64,000 nucleotides of DNA from Capitulum mitella (lineage: Eukaryota > Arthropoda > Thecostraca > Pollicipedomorpha > Pollicipedidae), in the NCBI GenBank assembly GCA_030062745.1, contig CP099847.1, positions 29,002,923 through 29,066,922 of the forward strand, read 5' to 3'. The notes beneath the pieces are model-generated. The model worked only from the letters and a program-made list of their open reading frames with translations. It was not told where the DNA came from and searched no databases. The position numbers were made by a program, and so were the translations under genes. Positions 36,043 through 47,266 of the stretch are shown here, in pieces. Position 1 is the first letter of the stretch. The number at the start of each line of letters is the position of its first letter.

Positions 36043-36233
36043 TCACCGGTCAACCAAAATTCGGCTTTTTTTCTCGTGGTGCAGCCATAGTGGCACAGAC
36101 TTCCGTTATAAAAGGTACTTTCTGCATTGACGCGGTGGTCCTTAAATATCCTGACGTCTAAGAACGCGCGGAAAATTGCCAGACCGGCACCGTGGGTTGC
36201 CGTGGCATGGCAAGGCGTGGTACTTCAAATATA

Positions 36234-36832
36234 CAGGGTGTCCATAAAGTCTCTTTACAATTTTAAAAATTTATTACAAAGGCAGTTGATAAATTATCTT
36301 AACCAGACTTGTTTTGTTTTAATCCGTGTTTATTAAAGTTTGTGATCACATTGAAATTTTGTGTTTCAGGTATTCTGTTGGTGGACGGGGTGCTGTTAAA
36401 TGGAACCCTAAAATATGGCTACTCCTCAAGAGAAGGCACAATGTGTATCACGGTTTATTGAGACAAAATCGGATGTGCAGACTCAGCGAAACTATCTACC
36501 AGATATCACTCCCTTGGGCTTCTTTCTATGGGGTTATGTGAAAGATATCGTGTATCGAATAAAGATACGGGACATTACTGACTTGAAGCAAAGGATTTCT
36601 GACGTCATTGCCAACACTAAAGAGGCTGTGCTACAGCGAACATGGCAAGAAATCGAGTACCGTCTTGATGTGCTTCGTGCAACTAATGGTGCCCATACAG
36701 AGGTGTATTAAATGAGGTAAAAAAAAACTTTGACAACCACTGATTACATTAGATCAAGTCTAGTTAAGAAATCTTGTCAACTGCCTTTGTAATAAATTTT
36801 TAAAATTGTAAAGAGACTTTATGGATACCCTG
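36234..36832 (+). mobile_element. 599-bp mariner/Tc1-type element with internal deletion
   Basis: TA at 36232-36233 and 36833-36834 flank inverted repeats of about 78 bp (36234-36311 and 36755-36832). They start CAGGGTGTCCATAAAGTC / CAGGGTATCCATAAAGTC, with one mismatch in the first 56 bases and a few after. The inside codes for a fused rest of the transposase. The near-perfect ends suggest it is young compared with the elements around it. It is nested inside the hAT-like element. Confidence 0.92.
36415..36711 (+). pseudogene. Internally deleted mariner/Tc1-type transposase, still in frame
   Basis: 98 aa. The first 27 residues (MATPQEKAQCVSRFIETKS...) match the start of a family with a DUF4817-type helix-turn-helix. 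Residue 28 on is the C-terminal end: PDITPL.FFLWGYVKD with the third catalytic Asp, then DLKQRISDVIA and YRLDVLRATNGAH. About 240 residues with the first two catalytic Asp residues and most of the DNA-binding region are missing, with the frame kept across the join. It cannot catalyse transposition; it could only act as a truncated DNA-binding or dimerising product if expressed. Confidence 0.85.
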
Positions 36833-38046
36833 TATAAGTCACAGTCTGCAAACGATGGCCAGAATATTGGCGAGATGTTGCGGCAGCTTCGATTCTTCCC
36901 TAAATGAGACAGTAGGTTGCCTGTCCGGGGTAGTTTCTGTTAATCTAATCTATCCCCAAAATACATTTTCTCACCGAATTTTGGCCATATGTTTTTCAAC
37001 ACTGCGCAGAAGTGTAAAAGCTGTCCTAACACAGGCAGAACAAACTTCTCCATTTCCAGGTTATCGGCCCCAAAATAAAAAAGTCACCTCAGATTGAAAT
37101 ATTCGCCTTAGGCCCGTCTCAATGACATATCACCAACATTCGTCATTATCTGCAGTCTGGGCCATGCCATGTTCGTTAAGCAGATGAAGCATGCTCATGG
37201 GATGCTCAAACCCATGCACTAGGAGCAGCAAGATTGACGGTTTTAATATACGACTGATTAATTTTCTGTTTTCCTCGCGTAAAACTCGGGTTTAACCGCC
37301 TAGTTCAATGAAGTTCTACCAATCAGGTACTGGGATTTTAGCAGGGTTTTCGGATCAGGATGATTGGTGATGACTACAACACTGCTGGACTGTTACCGCA
37401 TTCATATAAACCTTATCTCACCATAGCGAAACCGCCCTGCGCACCAGCTCGCCCTTCAGTTTGCTTGCGCTTGAACACATCAGGGATGGTTATCATCATT
37501 TTTAACGTGCTTACGATGCAATGAAACGCCTTGGCCGCCCACCAGACAATCGCGACATCGGGTGCCGGCGTACTAATTACGAAACACGCTCGCCAGCGGT
37601 CACTAGGTGTGCCTGCAATACGTATTATAAAGTGATGCTTCTAAGTGTGCTCCCACATTACTCAGTGATTCAACACATCCTTCGTTGATAAGATGCTGCT
37701 TTGCGAGCGCAGCGCTTTATGGAATACTTTCCTGGGTACGCTAGTACACCTGGCTGTTTTTTTCCTTGCATGGGCAAAGGATCTTGACTGGGGGGGCAAA
37801 GTGCCCGACTGGGGGGGCATTTGCCCCCCCAGTTAACATGTTAAAATAGGCCCTGCTGTATCCACAAATTTCAAAATTTTGAATTTTTTTTTTTATAAAA
37901 ATGTAGTTCACGTGACGGCAAATCGATTGCCGTTTGTTGCGATGAAATCGGACAAGTAGTTCTCGAGATCTCGGGGGGGGGGCCGAATCCGCCCCCCCCC
38001 TGCCGGGAATCGGCCATACCGTCTAGCCCTCCGGGAATAGGGTTAA

Positions 38047-39930
38047 TGGACCTTACTGAAAAATAGTCACTGACTACAACGACTGATCGATTTTATAACC
38101 AGATCAAAGTGACAAAAGCATGGTTTGTCTGTCGGAATGTTATAAAACTACAACGCTGATAGTGGAAACGGCACACGTTGGCACGAACGCCATTACCTGA
38201 AAAAGTCTAATCAGGTATCATTCGAAGTAGACCCAAACGTGTATTACTCTACTTTTTGTTTCGTTGCTCTGTTCTGATTGGAAGTGAATTGTGTGGGAGA
38301 TGGCTACCAAAGTCCCGGGGCGTGAGGGAAAACCCTTTCGTCCGAAGACAGCAGGGCCGATTATCGAGACATCCGCAGCGTTAGTAATGAATTACTAGCC
38401 CCTTTCAACCGTGCCTGTAGCGACTCTACATGATTGTACCTACGCATTGTTAAATGGAGCTACACGCTATTCTCCACGGCAGTTAGTCTGACGAGGTACG
38501 GTACTCTCCTAATTGGGAGGCAGCCGGCTTTGTAAATACTGGTCTGCTGTAGCTGCCGGACATCCACAGCTTGACAGCAGATATCCGACACTTGTCTGTC
38601 CGCTTCCGGCGCCGTGAACCCATGACTGTCCGGCAATGGTCTCGGGCACAGCGAGCTACGTGGAGCCGAAGGTCCTCTTCGTCGTGCCGATTGTGGGCTG
38701 GGCACTTGTCTTGCCGAATATTTTTGACCTGTTGTACATCTGAGATGCCTGGCATGCTTTGTTTTTTGTCACAAGAAGTACGTAAACCTACTAGCATTGT
38801 AACAGACACCCTGTTGAAGGTTACACATCTCTAAATCAGCATCAAAACCTGAACTGGTTCACAAACACCTCTTAATCGTCCAACCTACTAGCTCGTAAAC
38901 GGACCAAAGCCACACGGTTTTTCAGGTCTTGGAACGGACGTATCCTCTATAACGGATGATTCCAATACCTTCATACACCAATTCATCGTAATTTCCATTT
39001 TATTTGTTGCTCGATAACTACACTGAATTCCATTAACAGACATTTCCACCATACAAATGCCAACTGACTCATCAAAAACGAGAACTAAATACATTGCTCC
39101 GATCTCACACGGTCTGGACGCAGTCAAGCGCGCCTGCACTGCAAAGGCCACCGCATTTTGCGGTAACGAAGCAATTACCTAGGCGAAAACGGATCATACA
39201 ACGGCCCGCGTCCTGGAAAGCTCCACTGGAATACCGGCAACAAAAGCCACCACGGACATCCAAAACGGACACGGGACTGGGCAGTGAGCAAACTCAATCT
39301 CGAAAACGATCGACGCTGACGGCAGCTGAACCGCCCCAGGGGCCGGTTAGGTCAGGATCACCTGATCTCCATCACCAGCAGATCACCAGGGGACGCGGGA
39401 TAAATGGAGGTCTCGGGCTGAGAGGAGATTGAAGTGAAGGGGCCGATACTTCCTCTTACACTTGACTTGACTTCGGTCTGAACGTCACCAGATGATGCCG
39501 AGTTTGGTCTTCGTGCATGAAACGCTAGCAACAGCTAACAAAATGATCATCTTTGTAAATAGGACAAGGACAGGATCACATCGACTACCACCTTTGACGA
39601 AAACGTCCGTCCCGCATACAAACAGCTGTTCATACAGAGCTGGACTGCATCCATCCCCAGCAGCGCGGCTTCAAGCTCTTCTGTGCTAGTGCTGGACCAC
39701 ACAAAACGGACACGCATAGTCACGGAACAACGCCGGCAGACAGTTTAAGCGCTCCCTGCACTGCTTTAAAGGTCCGGTCAGAGCAGTACACGTTCCGCCG
39801 ACACAGACACCTAGCGGCCAGATGGACAAGTCCAGCTTCACTGAGTGGCCGCCACAGGCAGTTTGAACACCGGCGGTCAGCCACGCGCGGACGCGACGCC
39901 AGCGCCGCGCGGCGGCCGGCCGCGCAAGTT
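38047..39930. other. Spacer downstream of TMEM33, no recognised gene
   Basis: Short open frames only. A TTTATT near 38998 would be an AATAAA on the minus strand about 0.9 kb after the TMEM33 stop, a possible distant polyadenylation signal. Confidence 0.3.
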
Positions 39931-39935
39931 CAGCT

Positions 39936-42900
39936 TTACTGGGCCGCCACCACGGGCGGGCTGAGCGAGACGACCAGCGCCACTCCGCGGCGGATGAGCG
40001 TGGCCAGGAAGGCCGGACAGCTAGGGCTGGCCGCCTGCGTCTCGGCCATACGTCGCAGCTCGTGGAACATGTTGCGCGAGTAGGGGTTGCGGTGTGACGA
40101 GTAGCGCAGCGACAGGAAGCGGTAGTACATGAACGGCACCAGCAGACTGCCCCGGCCCCTGGAAGATGGTTAGTCTCGGTTAGACGCCCAAAACTTAAAC
40201 ATCCGATCCAAACAAAACCAGTCGTCGCCATGCAGGGTGCCTAAACACAGCACAGCAGACATCTTTAACAGACCAGTGAAAGGGTCTTCTGCAAATTGCA
40301 TAAATTTCCACATTACATCACACTTATTTAAACCTTTTAGCTCCTCTCAATTTTTTCATTTCCCCCAGTAATACTTTTCCAAGCACATCACATATCCCCT
40401 TTTAACCACCCATCCATACACCATCTGTGTAACGAACAGCACGAACCTTCCCTGATCACAACGCTGCCAATTTTAACGCAGACTCCGAAACAAAATGCCT
40501 CATGAGCTTTGCAACATTTCACTGGAAATCTGGCCTATGAAGAGTTCCAACAAATCCAAGGCTACCTGAGCAATGCTACAATGAAACACAGTAAAAATAT
40601 GCGACACAAATGCAGAAGCAAGGCATTCGATGGCTAGCCCATTGTCGTCGAGTCATTCCAGTTTGGAGACAAGTGCAGCACCTCAGCGGCCGGGGATGCA
40701 TGTTTCCTGTTCGAGGACGACGAACTACCCAGCTCAATAAGATTTACGCCAGGCATAAATATCATAAAATTCCGCCTTGCAGTCCGTTCCGGTACGTATG
40801 TCATTATACGGTCCCAGCAGCAAGAAAAAACAAGCAACAAGCAAAAACGTCGCGAGAATGTTCGTAACAGGCCCGACCATGGGAGCAGGAAAAGGGGGGA
40901 CCAGGGAGACAGTGCCCTCCCACACAGTTTTGGGGGGATTTAACATTAGCACTACGAGGCAAAACGTCTCTGGCCCTAACTTTTTTGGATTCTCCTACAC
41001 CCCTGGAACCGACACACACCGCAGCAATTTTATACCCGGAAACTTGCGATTATCTGAATAACCGGGTCCGTCAGCACCTCGACATGCGACCGAGCTTGAA
41101 GAAACATTTAACCAACATCGGGCCGATGTCTCAACATCGGATCGACATCGGACCAGTGTTGGAAACCTGATTTTTCTTCCTGGTGTTGGAGTACAAACTT
41201 TCTTTTCGAGTGTAAAATGTCATGCATTTATGCGAGAAATATGGACTAACTAGGTGCTTTGTAAGCATATGTGGCCATCACGGTGGATTCAACGCTCCGT
41301 TTTTTTTTGGGGGGGGCAAACTAGTTTCTTGGGTCTACATGGTAGGTCAGCAGTCAATGGAGTGGTTGGCTGACCGGGTAGGGAGGCGGGTGGAAGCCGG
41401 CTGGTTGTGGATTCGGAGAGTACTTCACCGGCTCAGTACGGATGGTAAACCATCAACCGGGAAGGGGGAGACTGGGCAACTTCAAACTCTGGTTGAGTAG
41501 GAATGCCCATGTCTTTGTTGTGGGGGGGGGGGGGGCAAAGGGAAATTTTGGAGTACAAAATTTTCCTTGGAATACAAATTTTCTGGTGCTCCTTAAAACC
41601 AGAAAACAACAGCTTTCCAACACTGCATCGGCCCATTTAACCACAATCCGGCATAAAACACGCCACAAGCGCTAAACTGACAAGAAATCAAATAAACATC
41701 TAGAACAAATCACGTAATACAGCTTCACTCCTTCATACTGTCTAATAAAATGTTGGCACACAAAACTGAAGTGACGATGCCAATTTGAAGGACTCACGAG
41801 AAGATCATGAAGATGGTGTAGGGCATGAGCATGATCTCGGTGAGCGCTATGGCTCGCAGAATGTTCTGCGACTGCAGCTCGACCAGCGAGATCAGGTACC
41901 GGGCGCCCAGCGAGTTGTTTTGGCCAATCAGCTGGCGACACGAGGGCATCTCGTCAGGATGGACGCCAACAGTCTGCACCACTGAGCCGAGACTGTGGCC
42001 GTGTTCAATGGGTTCACGAGGAAAATGATGCGACGCCTCAAAGGCGAACCGAACTTTACTGAAATTGGCTGAACTCTCAAAATCCCAAACCACAAAGACC
42101 CCAAAATCTTTAAACTGTTCGTCGGAAGGCTGAACGTTCTGAAAAGCCAACGTGTGCGGCACCACGTCTTACACAAGCCTCAATCGCTCACAGCAAAAAC
42201 GCATGACGACAGTTCGCCATCAAGTACCACTGCGCGGTCATCGTTTGCTCCCCCGTAAGAGTCACGCACGCCCCCTCCGCCCCGTCCGACTCACGTCCAG
42301 CAGGCGGAGCGCGTAGCTGGCCGCGTGCAGCACGGCGAACAGCGTGGGCGGCACCAGCACCAGCGTCAGCGGCGCCGCGTACAGGAACACCAGCGCGAAC
42401 AGCAGGTAGTGGCACGCGTCCTCGGCCATCAGCGTGGCCAGGAACTGGCGGCTCAGCTGCAGCTGCGGCACGCGCTGGTGCAGCCGCAGCGCCGAGGTCG
42501 CCACGCCCGCCACCAGCGCCTTGTTGTAGGCGTTCGCCGGCGAGCTGCGGGGGCGGACAGGGCGCCGACTCAGGCGCGGGCCGGGGCCGGGCGGAGGGTC
42601 GGACCGACAACGACCTCGGCCGACGGAGCGATCACGGGAGAGCGGTTTGTAATCGAACCGCATGGCCATATACGACGGAATTCAAATCGGATAGGCAATT
42701 GAACTCGTCCGGACGCCACCGATCGAAGAGGAAACTGGCTGTGATCTTGCAATCACATGTCAGTGCAACAGAGCACAGGCGTCTTCCTTGATCTGACTTA
42801 CCAACGACATGTTCTTTACAATGCAAACAGCAGCTGGACAAATGCACACTTAAAGCAATCAATGAATGTCCCATAGCTGGCAGGAAAAAACAGTAATGGC

Positions 42901-43360
42901 TCTATGTTCCATGTTCAGCCACGCTGTTAAAATAGACCCAGTAACCGTACGCACCGAAAAACCTGTAATTCGTAAGACAAAGAACATCAGAAAAGTAAAG
43001 CTGTCTGATGATCAGGTGAGGAAGCCTCTGAAAAATACCGATAAAGCAAAGTCCATTGTCCATGCCTCAACAGGGTTTACTCAAACACTATGTGCAGGAC
43101 CTCACCACCAGCGACTGGGAGTACCCGGATCTGCCCCAAAAACAGAGCCGGAGCGCTTCAGTCGGCGCCCACTGACCTGAATATGGGGATCAGGTAGCTG
43201 AAGGCGAACAGGATCTGCGCCAAGCGCGTGCAGAAGAGCGCGAACGTCACTTTGTTCTGGGCGATGTGTTCACGCAGCGCCTCCGTACCGGTCGGCCGGC
43301 CGGGTTCGCCGTGCGTGCCGCCACCGCCCGGCTGCGCGTCCGTGTTGGCGTCCATGCTGG
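39936..43360 (-). CDS. TMEM33: Transmembrane protein 33 (Krueppel homolog 2 family), four coding exons
   Basis: ER and nuclear-envelope multipass protein of the TMEM33/Pom33/Kr-h2 family, tied to reticulon-shaped tubular ER. Coding exons: 43177-43355, 42295-42544, 41798-41973, 39936-40158. All junctions are GT-AG and phases add up to 828 nt (275 aa; human 247). The exon with the ATG begins at 43360 after CTGTGCAG, so a 5' untranslated exon lies upstream. Family signatures: a first hydrophobic span (LAQILFAFSYLIPIF, 45-59), SALRLHQRVPQLQLSRQFL, EDACHYLLFALVF, a third span VLVPPTLFAVLHAASY, QSQNILRAIALTEI.LMP, and the strongly conserved FMYYRFLSLRYSSHRNPY. The Gly-rich N-terminus and the segment around HPDEMPSC make it longer than human. 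Introns are 1.6 kb or less. Confidence 0.95.
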
Positions 43361-43636
43361 CTGCACAGAGCATCAGAACATGTAACAGTGTATGACGCAT
43401 GTAAACACTAACATAGAACATCGTGTCGTTCAGATACAGCAGCATTAAAAATTTACTGTTTGCTCAAATCCTTGGCATGTAGACTGAAAGGTCCAAAATC
43501 AAAGATTGGGATCAAAGACCCACAATATATAGGTGGCTTGCATATAGATACAGATATTTAAAATACTTAAGCATGATATAATAAGCAAGTATCTGTATTA
43601 AAAGTACAGATACTTAAAAGTCATTCCTGTATACTG

Positions 43637-43838
43637 CTTCCACATACAAGCTTTGACACTCAAGCTAACCACTTAACCTCTTAGTTAATGTACAGGTATC
43701 CTGTGGTAAATGGAATCTAGGACCCAGAGATCTAATGCTTCCACATACAAGCTTTGACACTCAAGCTAACCAGTTAACCCCTTAATTAATGTACAGGCAT
43801 CAGAAAACATACAAATGGGATCTAGGACCTAGAAATTT
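43637..43838 (+). repeat. Two tandem copies of a 101-bp unit
   Basis: CTTCCACATACAAGCTTTGA starts at 43637 and again at 43738. Both copies share the CACTCAAGCTAACCA stretch, TTAATGTACAGG and GATCTAGGACC with minor changes. Confidence 0.85.
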
Positions 43839-45129
43839 ATGCAACCTGATGCTAAGTGCTGGTCTTTTCACATCTGTATCTGATCCAAGATCTGGTCATC
43901 ACTTTTGTCAAACAGCTTGCCAACCATGCCATATGGTTCAAAAGGCATATCTGGGACAGCCTTAATTCTGCCACAAATGGGACAGCAGGCTGCTCCACTT
44001 GCAGAAGAATGCATGAGCCTTTCTGTTTCTAAAATGTGGTTTCTCACCAGATTTAGGCAGCCCTGTTTTGTAATGAACAAAACCTGGTGGGCTTTTTTGC
44101 CAATTTTTTGTGTTGTACAGTAAGGCATCTACAATGCACATCAGACAAATAAGGTGCAGTGATAATGATATTGTTTGTTGACTGATGTTTCCTTATAAAG
44201 ATTATTATGGTGATGTGGGCCTCAATCCAACTTGGGACTCTAAGGTGTACTGTGCTGCCCTGATGTTAGTGATTCTGCCCCATTTTTAAAGCTTCGTCAG
44301 ACTTGGCTTTCCACCTAAATCTGTTCCAATAAGATTTGTCAAAACCTGATATGTTGTACATGCTGGTATGTCAAGAGATTTGCCAGTACCCAGGATCCTG
44401 GTATGGCCCATCTATCTGTCCGGATTTGCTACAAGATTTGCAAAATACCAGCATTTGCAAAATATCCATTAAGGTCCAAGAACTCGGTCTCCAATATGGC
44501 ACATGTCCAGAATAGCCAGCATGACCTTTTACCAGCAAAAATGGCAAGCCCTGGGATGACATCATACAATCTTTCAAGACCAGTGCTCTACTTACTGAGC
44601 TAACAATCATTGTGAAGTGTGAACAATGTAGTTTGTTGCCTGTGAAGTGCTTAAATTACACCAAAAACTAGCCACACCATAGCACAATCTACAATGCCAT
44701 TAGCAAAAGACAAGACAAAACTTAAGGAACCACTGCCCTATGGTAACGGTAACAACCTATGGCAGTTTAAACAGCCTGTTCCTGTGGCGCAGCATAAAAA
44801 GCATGGTAAAGCTTCTGTCAGAATGACAAAAACAAAAACAACTAGCACAAGCAGGAGCCAGGTGAGCATACCAATACACACAACATCTGAAGGAAGACAT
44901 GTGTGTGCCATTCCCCATGGGGTAAAACCAAGAATTATGCTAGCCAAACTATTCTAACATCCTCCAGTCTAAATACCATAGTGATAATGGTATTTTTGGT
45001 GATGAGAATCCCACACCACAGATATGTGTTTCATGTGGCCTACCCAAACCTAATCATCTTCTTTCCTGGGAATGAAATAGTGCTTGTTACTGTGCTCGCA
45101 AAAGCCCACAATGATCCTGGTACCAAAAG

Positions 45130-45169
45130 ACACTCTTCCATGGCACTGTGCTGTGCCATGGAAGAGTGT
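45130..45169. repeat. Perfect 17-bp inverted repeat with 6-base loop
   Basis: ACACTCTTCCATGGCAC (45130-45146), loop TGTGCT, then the exact reverse complement (45153-45169). The stem does not extend further, so it is too short for a normal microRNA precursor. Confidence 0.9.
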
Positions 45170-45759
45170 TAATGATGCACTTCATTTACTACCTAAATAC
45201 AATGACAAATACAATGGTCACAACCAAGACTATGTGAGATGGGCAGATATGTCAGGATCCAGACAGAATGCAGGCCATCCTTGTTTTGAGTCATATTCTG
45301 AGCTGATCAGAATAAGTGTTGCATCACCTGGACATGGCTTTGCTCTGGATGGACACAACCTTTCTGAGATGATGCAATGACCAATCCAGGTCAACAAGAG
45401 ATTGAAAGATAACCTACATTGCATCAGGACCAAGCATATATCTGGTCACAGGCATGTCCTGGAAGACAGCAGATAAACCTAGCACATTTAACCATATTAT
45501 GGCATACCAGCACTGTGCCATTCATGAGTTTTGCATATTAGTTTCCTATCATTTCCCATCGACTTAGACTTTTGTGTCCGCACAATTGGTGTCACAGTCT
45601 GTGCCACAGCCTTTAGTCCACACAGTGATTGTGTCATCGACACCAGAACTGTTGATATATGCACATTTTGTATTTTTAATATGCATATGCATGATCAGAA
45701 CTTCCAATATTGCCATGCTTGGCAGACTAGTCTGTATTGAAGACAGCAAACTCTAAGAC

Positions 45760-46840
45760 AAGTAAATTGCAAATGACTACTGTGATTGTGTACTCAGGTA
45801 TTGCAACGCTAACTATACGCTCCTAAATGACTGCTCTATTTCATATGCAAAACGGAAAAGATGTACACAGAGCCTGTTGGATATTACCCGATTTGGATGT
45901 CTAACACTGCTGAAACGGCTACATTTAAAAGCCGTTAAGTTTTACAGCTGCATTCCTGTAACCTTATCCAAAGGCGTTTCGCGTAGGCTCATCAGAGGTG
46001 TCATTAGAAAAAAATGCAGCAGATAATGAAAACCTCCAAATTATTACCTTTTAGCAGTCACCACACGTGCCACCACCACCTCACCGACAATGTGTGACGA
46101 ACAATGCATACAATTATTGCTGTGTCAGGGCTCGCACCAGTTTCGTAGCCGATGCGCAGGAAACATGACGAAAATTTAGTGCCGATAGAGGTGGAAATGC
46201 GACGTTGAATTACATACTCCAGAACCTTCAGGCGTAAAGGTTTCCGTCATTCATAGGTGCAGCGGCTTAACCGTAAAATTGAATTAATCTCATTGCAATT
46301 TCCAATATTCGTGCTTTGAATTATGCAGCAAACGCAGCGCCTTAGTTTCTATGGTTCGGCCAGGCTCGGCTTTACCCGTGTCTCGTTATGGTGGACTGAT
46401 GTATCAGTCGCCCCCGACCGGACACCAGTGTCTTACATCGCGGGCAGTCTAGGCTTTGCTTGGTATTGAGCACGTCCGCATCCAGGGGAAGAGGAACAGG
46501 ACTATCATCTCCTCTCGTATGCCTTTAAACAGACAACTGCCCACCCCTCTCAATTAAAATGTTCATTGTCGTTATGGGACCATACCAAGCGGAAAGCCTC
46601 ACGCCAGACTCGAATGTCTTCCAGGTGCTGGGCACGCTTTCTTCTCAGTCACCCTACTTTCATCACATTTTCTTTTCAGGAGTCTGCGGATGATGCAGCA
46701 ATACGAGACCGTCTAGTGACTGTACATTGGCCGTGACAAAACAACAATAGTAATGCAAAATGCCGTTGTTCAGATGCGACAAGTGTCTTGCCGCCGACAA
46801 ACGAGTCAGGGTTGTCAGCAAAAAGCGAGAGCAAAACAAC
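45760..46840. other. Intergenic, CpG returns to normal; probable TMEM33 promoter side
   Basis: No open frame of note. CpG density rises sharply from about 45.78 kb on. If the CpG-depleted block marks the transcribed 5' part of TMEM33, its promoter is in this stretch. No TATA box or initiator could be fixed. Confidence 0.3.
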
Positions 46841-46846
46841 ATGCAA

Positions 46847-46852
46847 TTTATT
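46847..46852 (-). promoter_or_regulatory. Possible AATAAA polyadenylation signal of UBR7
   Basis: TTTATT on the plus strand, about 415 bases after the UBR7 stop codon on the minus strand. It is the nearest canonical signal I noticed. Confidence 0.4.
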
Positions 46853-47266
46853 AGACAGCTAATTAAGAAGTGCCGACAATGAACGCACTCGCGATTTCCC
46901 AACGACAAATGAAGACATCACAATTCGCTCCGCCGTTCCACTGCACATCTACCAGGACAGCTTCCCATGGGTGGTCGAGAGCGCCTCTATCCGGCAACCG
47001 ACTGGGAGAGCCGCACGGTACGACGCCGACCAGCGCGGTCACGGCAGCCTGCAGCTCACGAGGGCGGACGACGGCGTGCGCGGACCGGGGCGTCGGGGGC
47101 GCGCGGTCCGGTCGGCGGTACGGCGCCCGGCGCAGCGGCGGAAGTGCTCGGTTTCCGGGACGGAGGCGGGTCGGAGCGGCCGGGACGGGGCGCCGCAGCG
47201 GCCGCAGAGCCGGCGCCGCAGGTCGGTCGCTGGCGCCGGGCCGCGGCGGAGGCGGCGCCGCCGGCG

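Larger units (their letters stand above)
33052..37855 (-). mobile_element. 4.8-kb hAT-like DNA transposon inserted in copy B
   Basis: Exact 8-bp direct repeats CTGTATCC (33044-33051 and 37856-37863) bracket the insertion, and the uninterrupted copy C shows a single CTGTATCC at the same place (near 60857). The ends are perfect 15-bp inverted repeats starting CAGGGCCTATTTTAA, and the similarity goes on weakly (ACTG.GGGGGCAA) to about 40 bp. An 8-bp duplication and a CAGGG end indicate hAT or a close relative. The inside holds an AT microsatellite, a broken transposase-like gene on the minus strand, a nested mariner derivative and G-rich subterminal repeats near 37790-37830. Confidence 0.88.
32000..38042 (+). 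mobile_element. Copy B of the 1.2-kb TTAA (piggyBac-type) element, interrupted
   Basis: TTAA at 31996-31999 is followed by CCCTATTCCCGG. At the far end CCGGGAATAGGG is followed by TTAA at 38043-38046. TTAA target sites with ends starting CCC(T/A) are typical of the piggyBac superfamily. The element's own DNA is 32000-33051 plus 37864-38042, about 1.23 kb, matching copy C in order. It carries four to five AAAGTCA direct repeats (32346-32385) and several AGGTCA half-sites. It has no transposase, so it is non-autonomous. The 4.8-kb hAT-like element sits inside it. Confidence 0.88.
43621..45540. other. CpG-depleted block upstream of TMEM33 coding exons
   Basis: In about 1920 bases I count roughly six CpG dinucleotides, with whole lines of sequence having none, while neighbouring DNA has several per 60 bases. 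TG and CA are abundant. It fits the 5' transcribed part of TMEM33 (5' untranslated exon and first intron) with long-standing germline methylation; the transcription start would then be near 45.6-46 kb. Confidence 0.7.

Noticed and set aside
45130..45169. microRNA precursor
   Set aside because: The 17-bp stem with a 6-base loop does not extend and is too short for Drosha/Dicer products.
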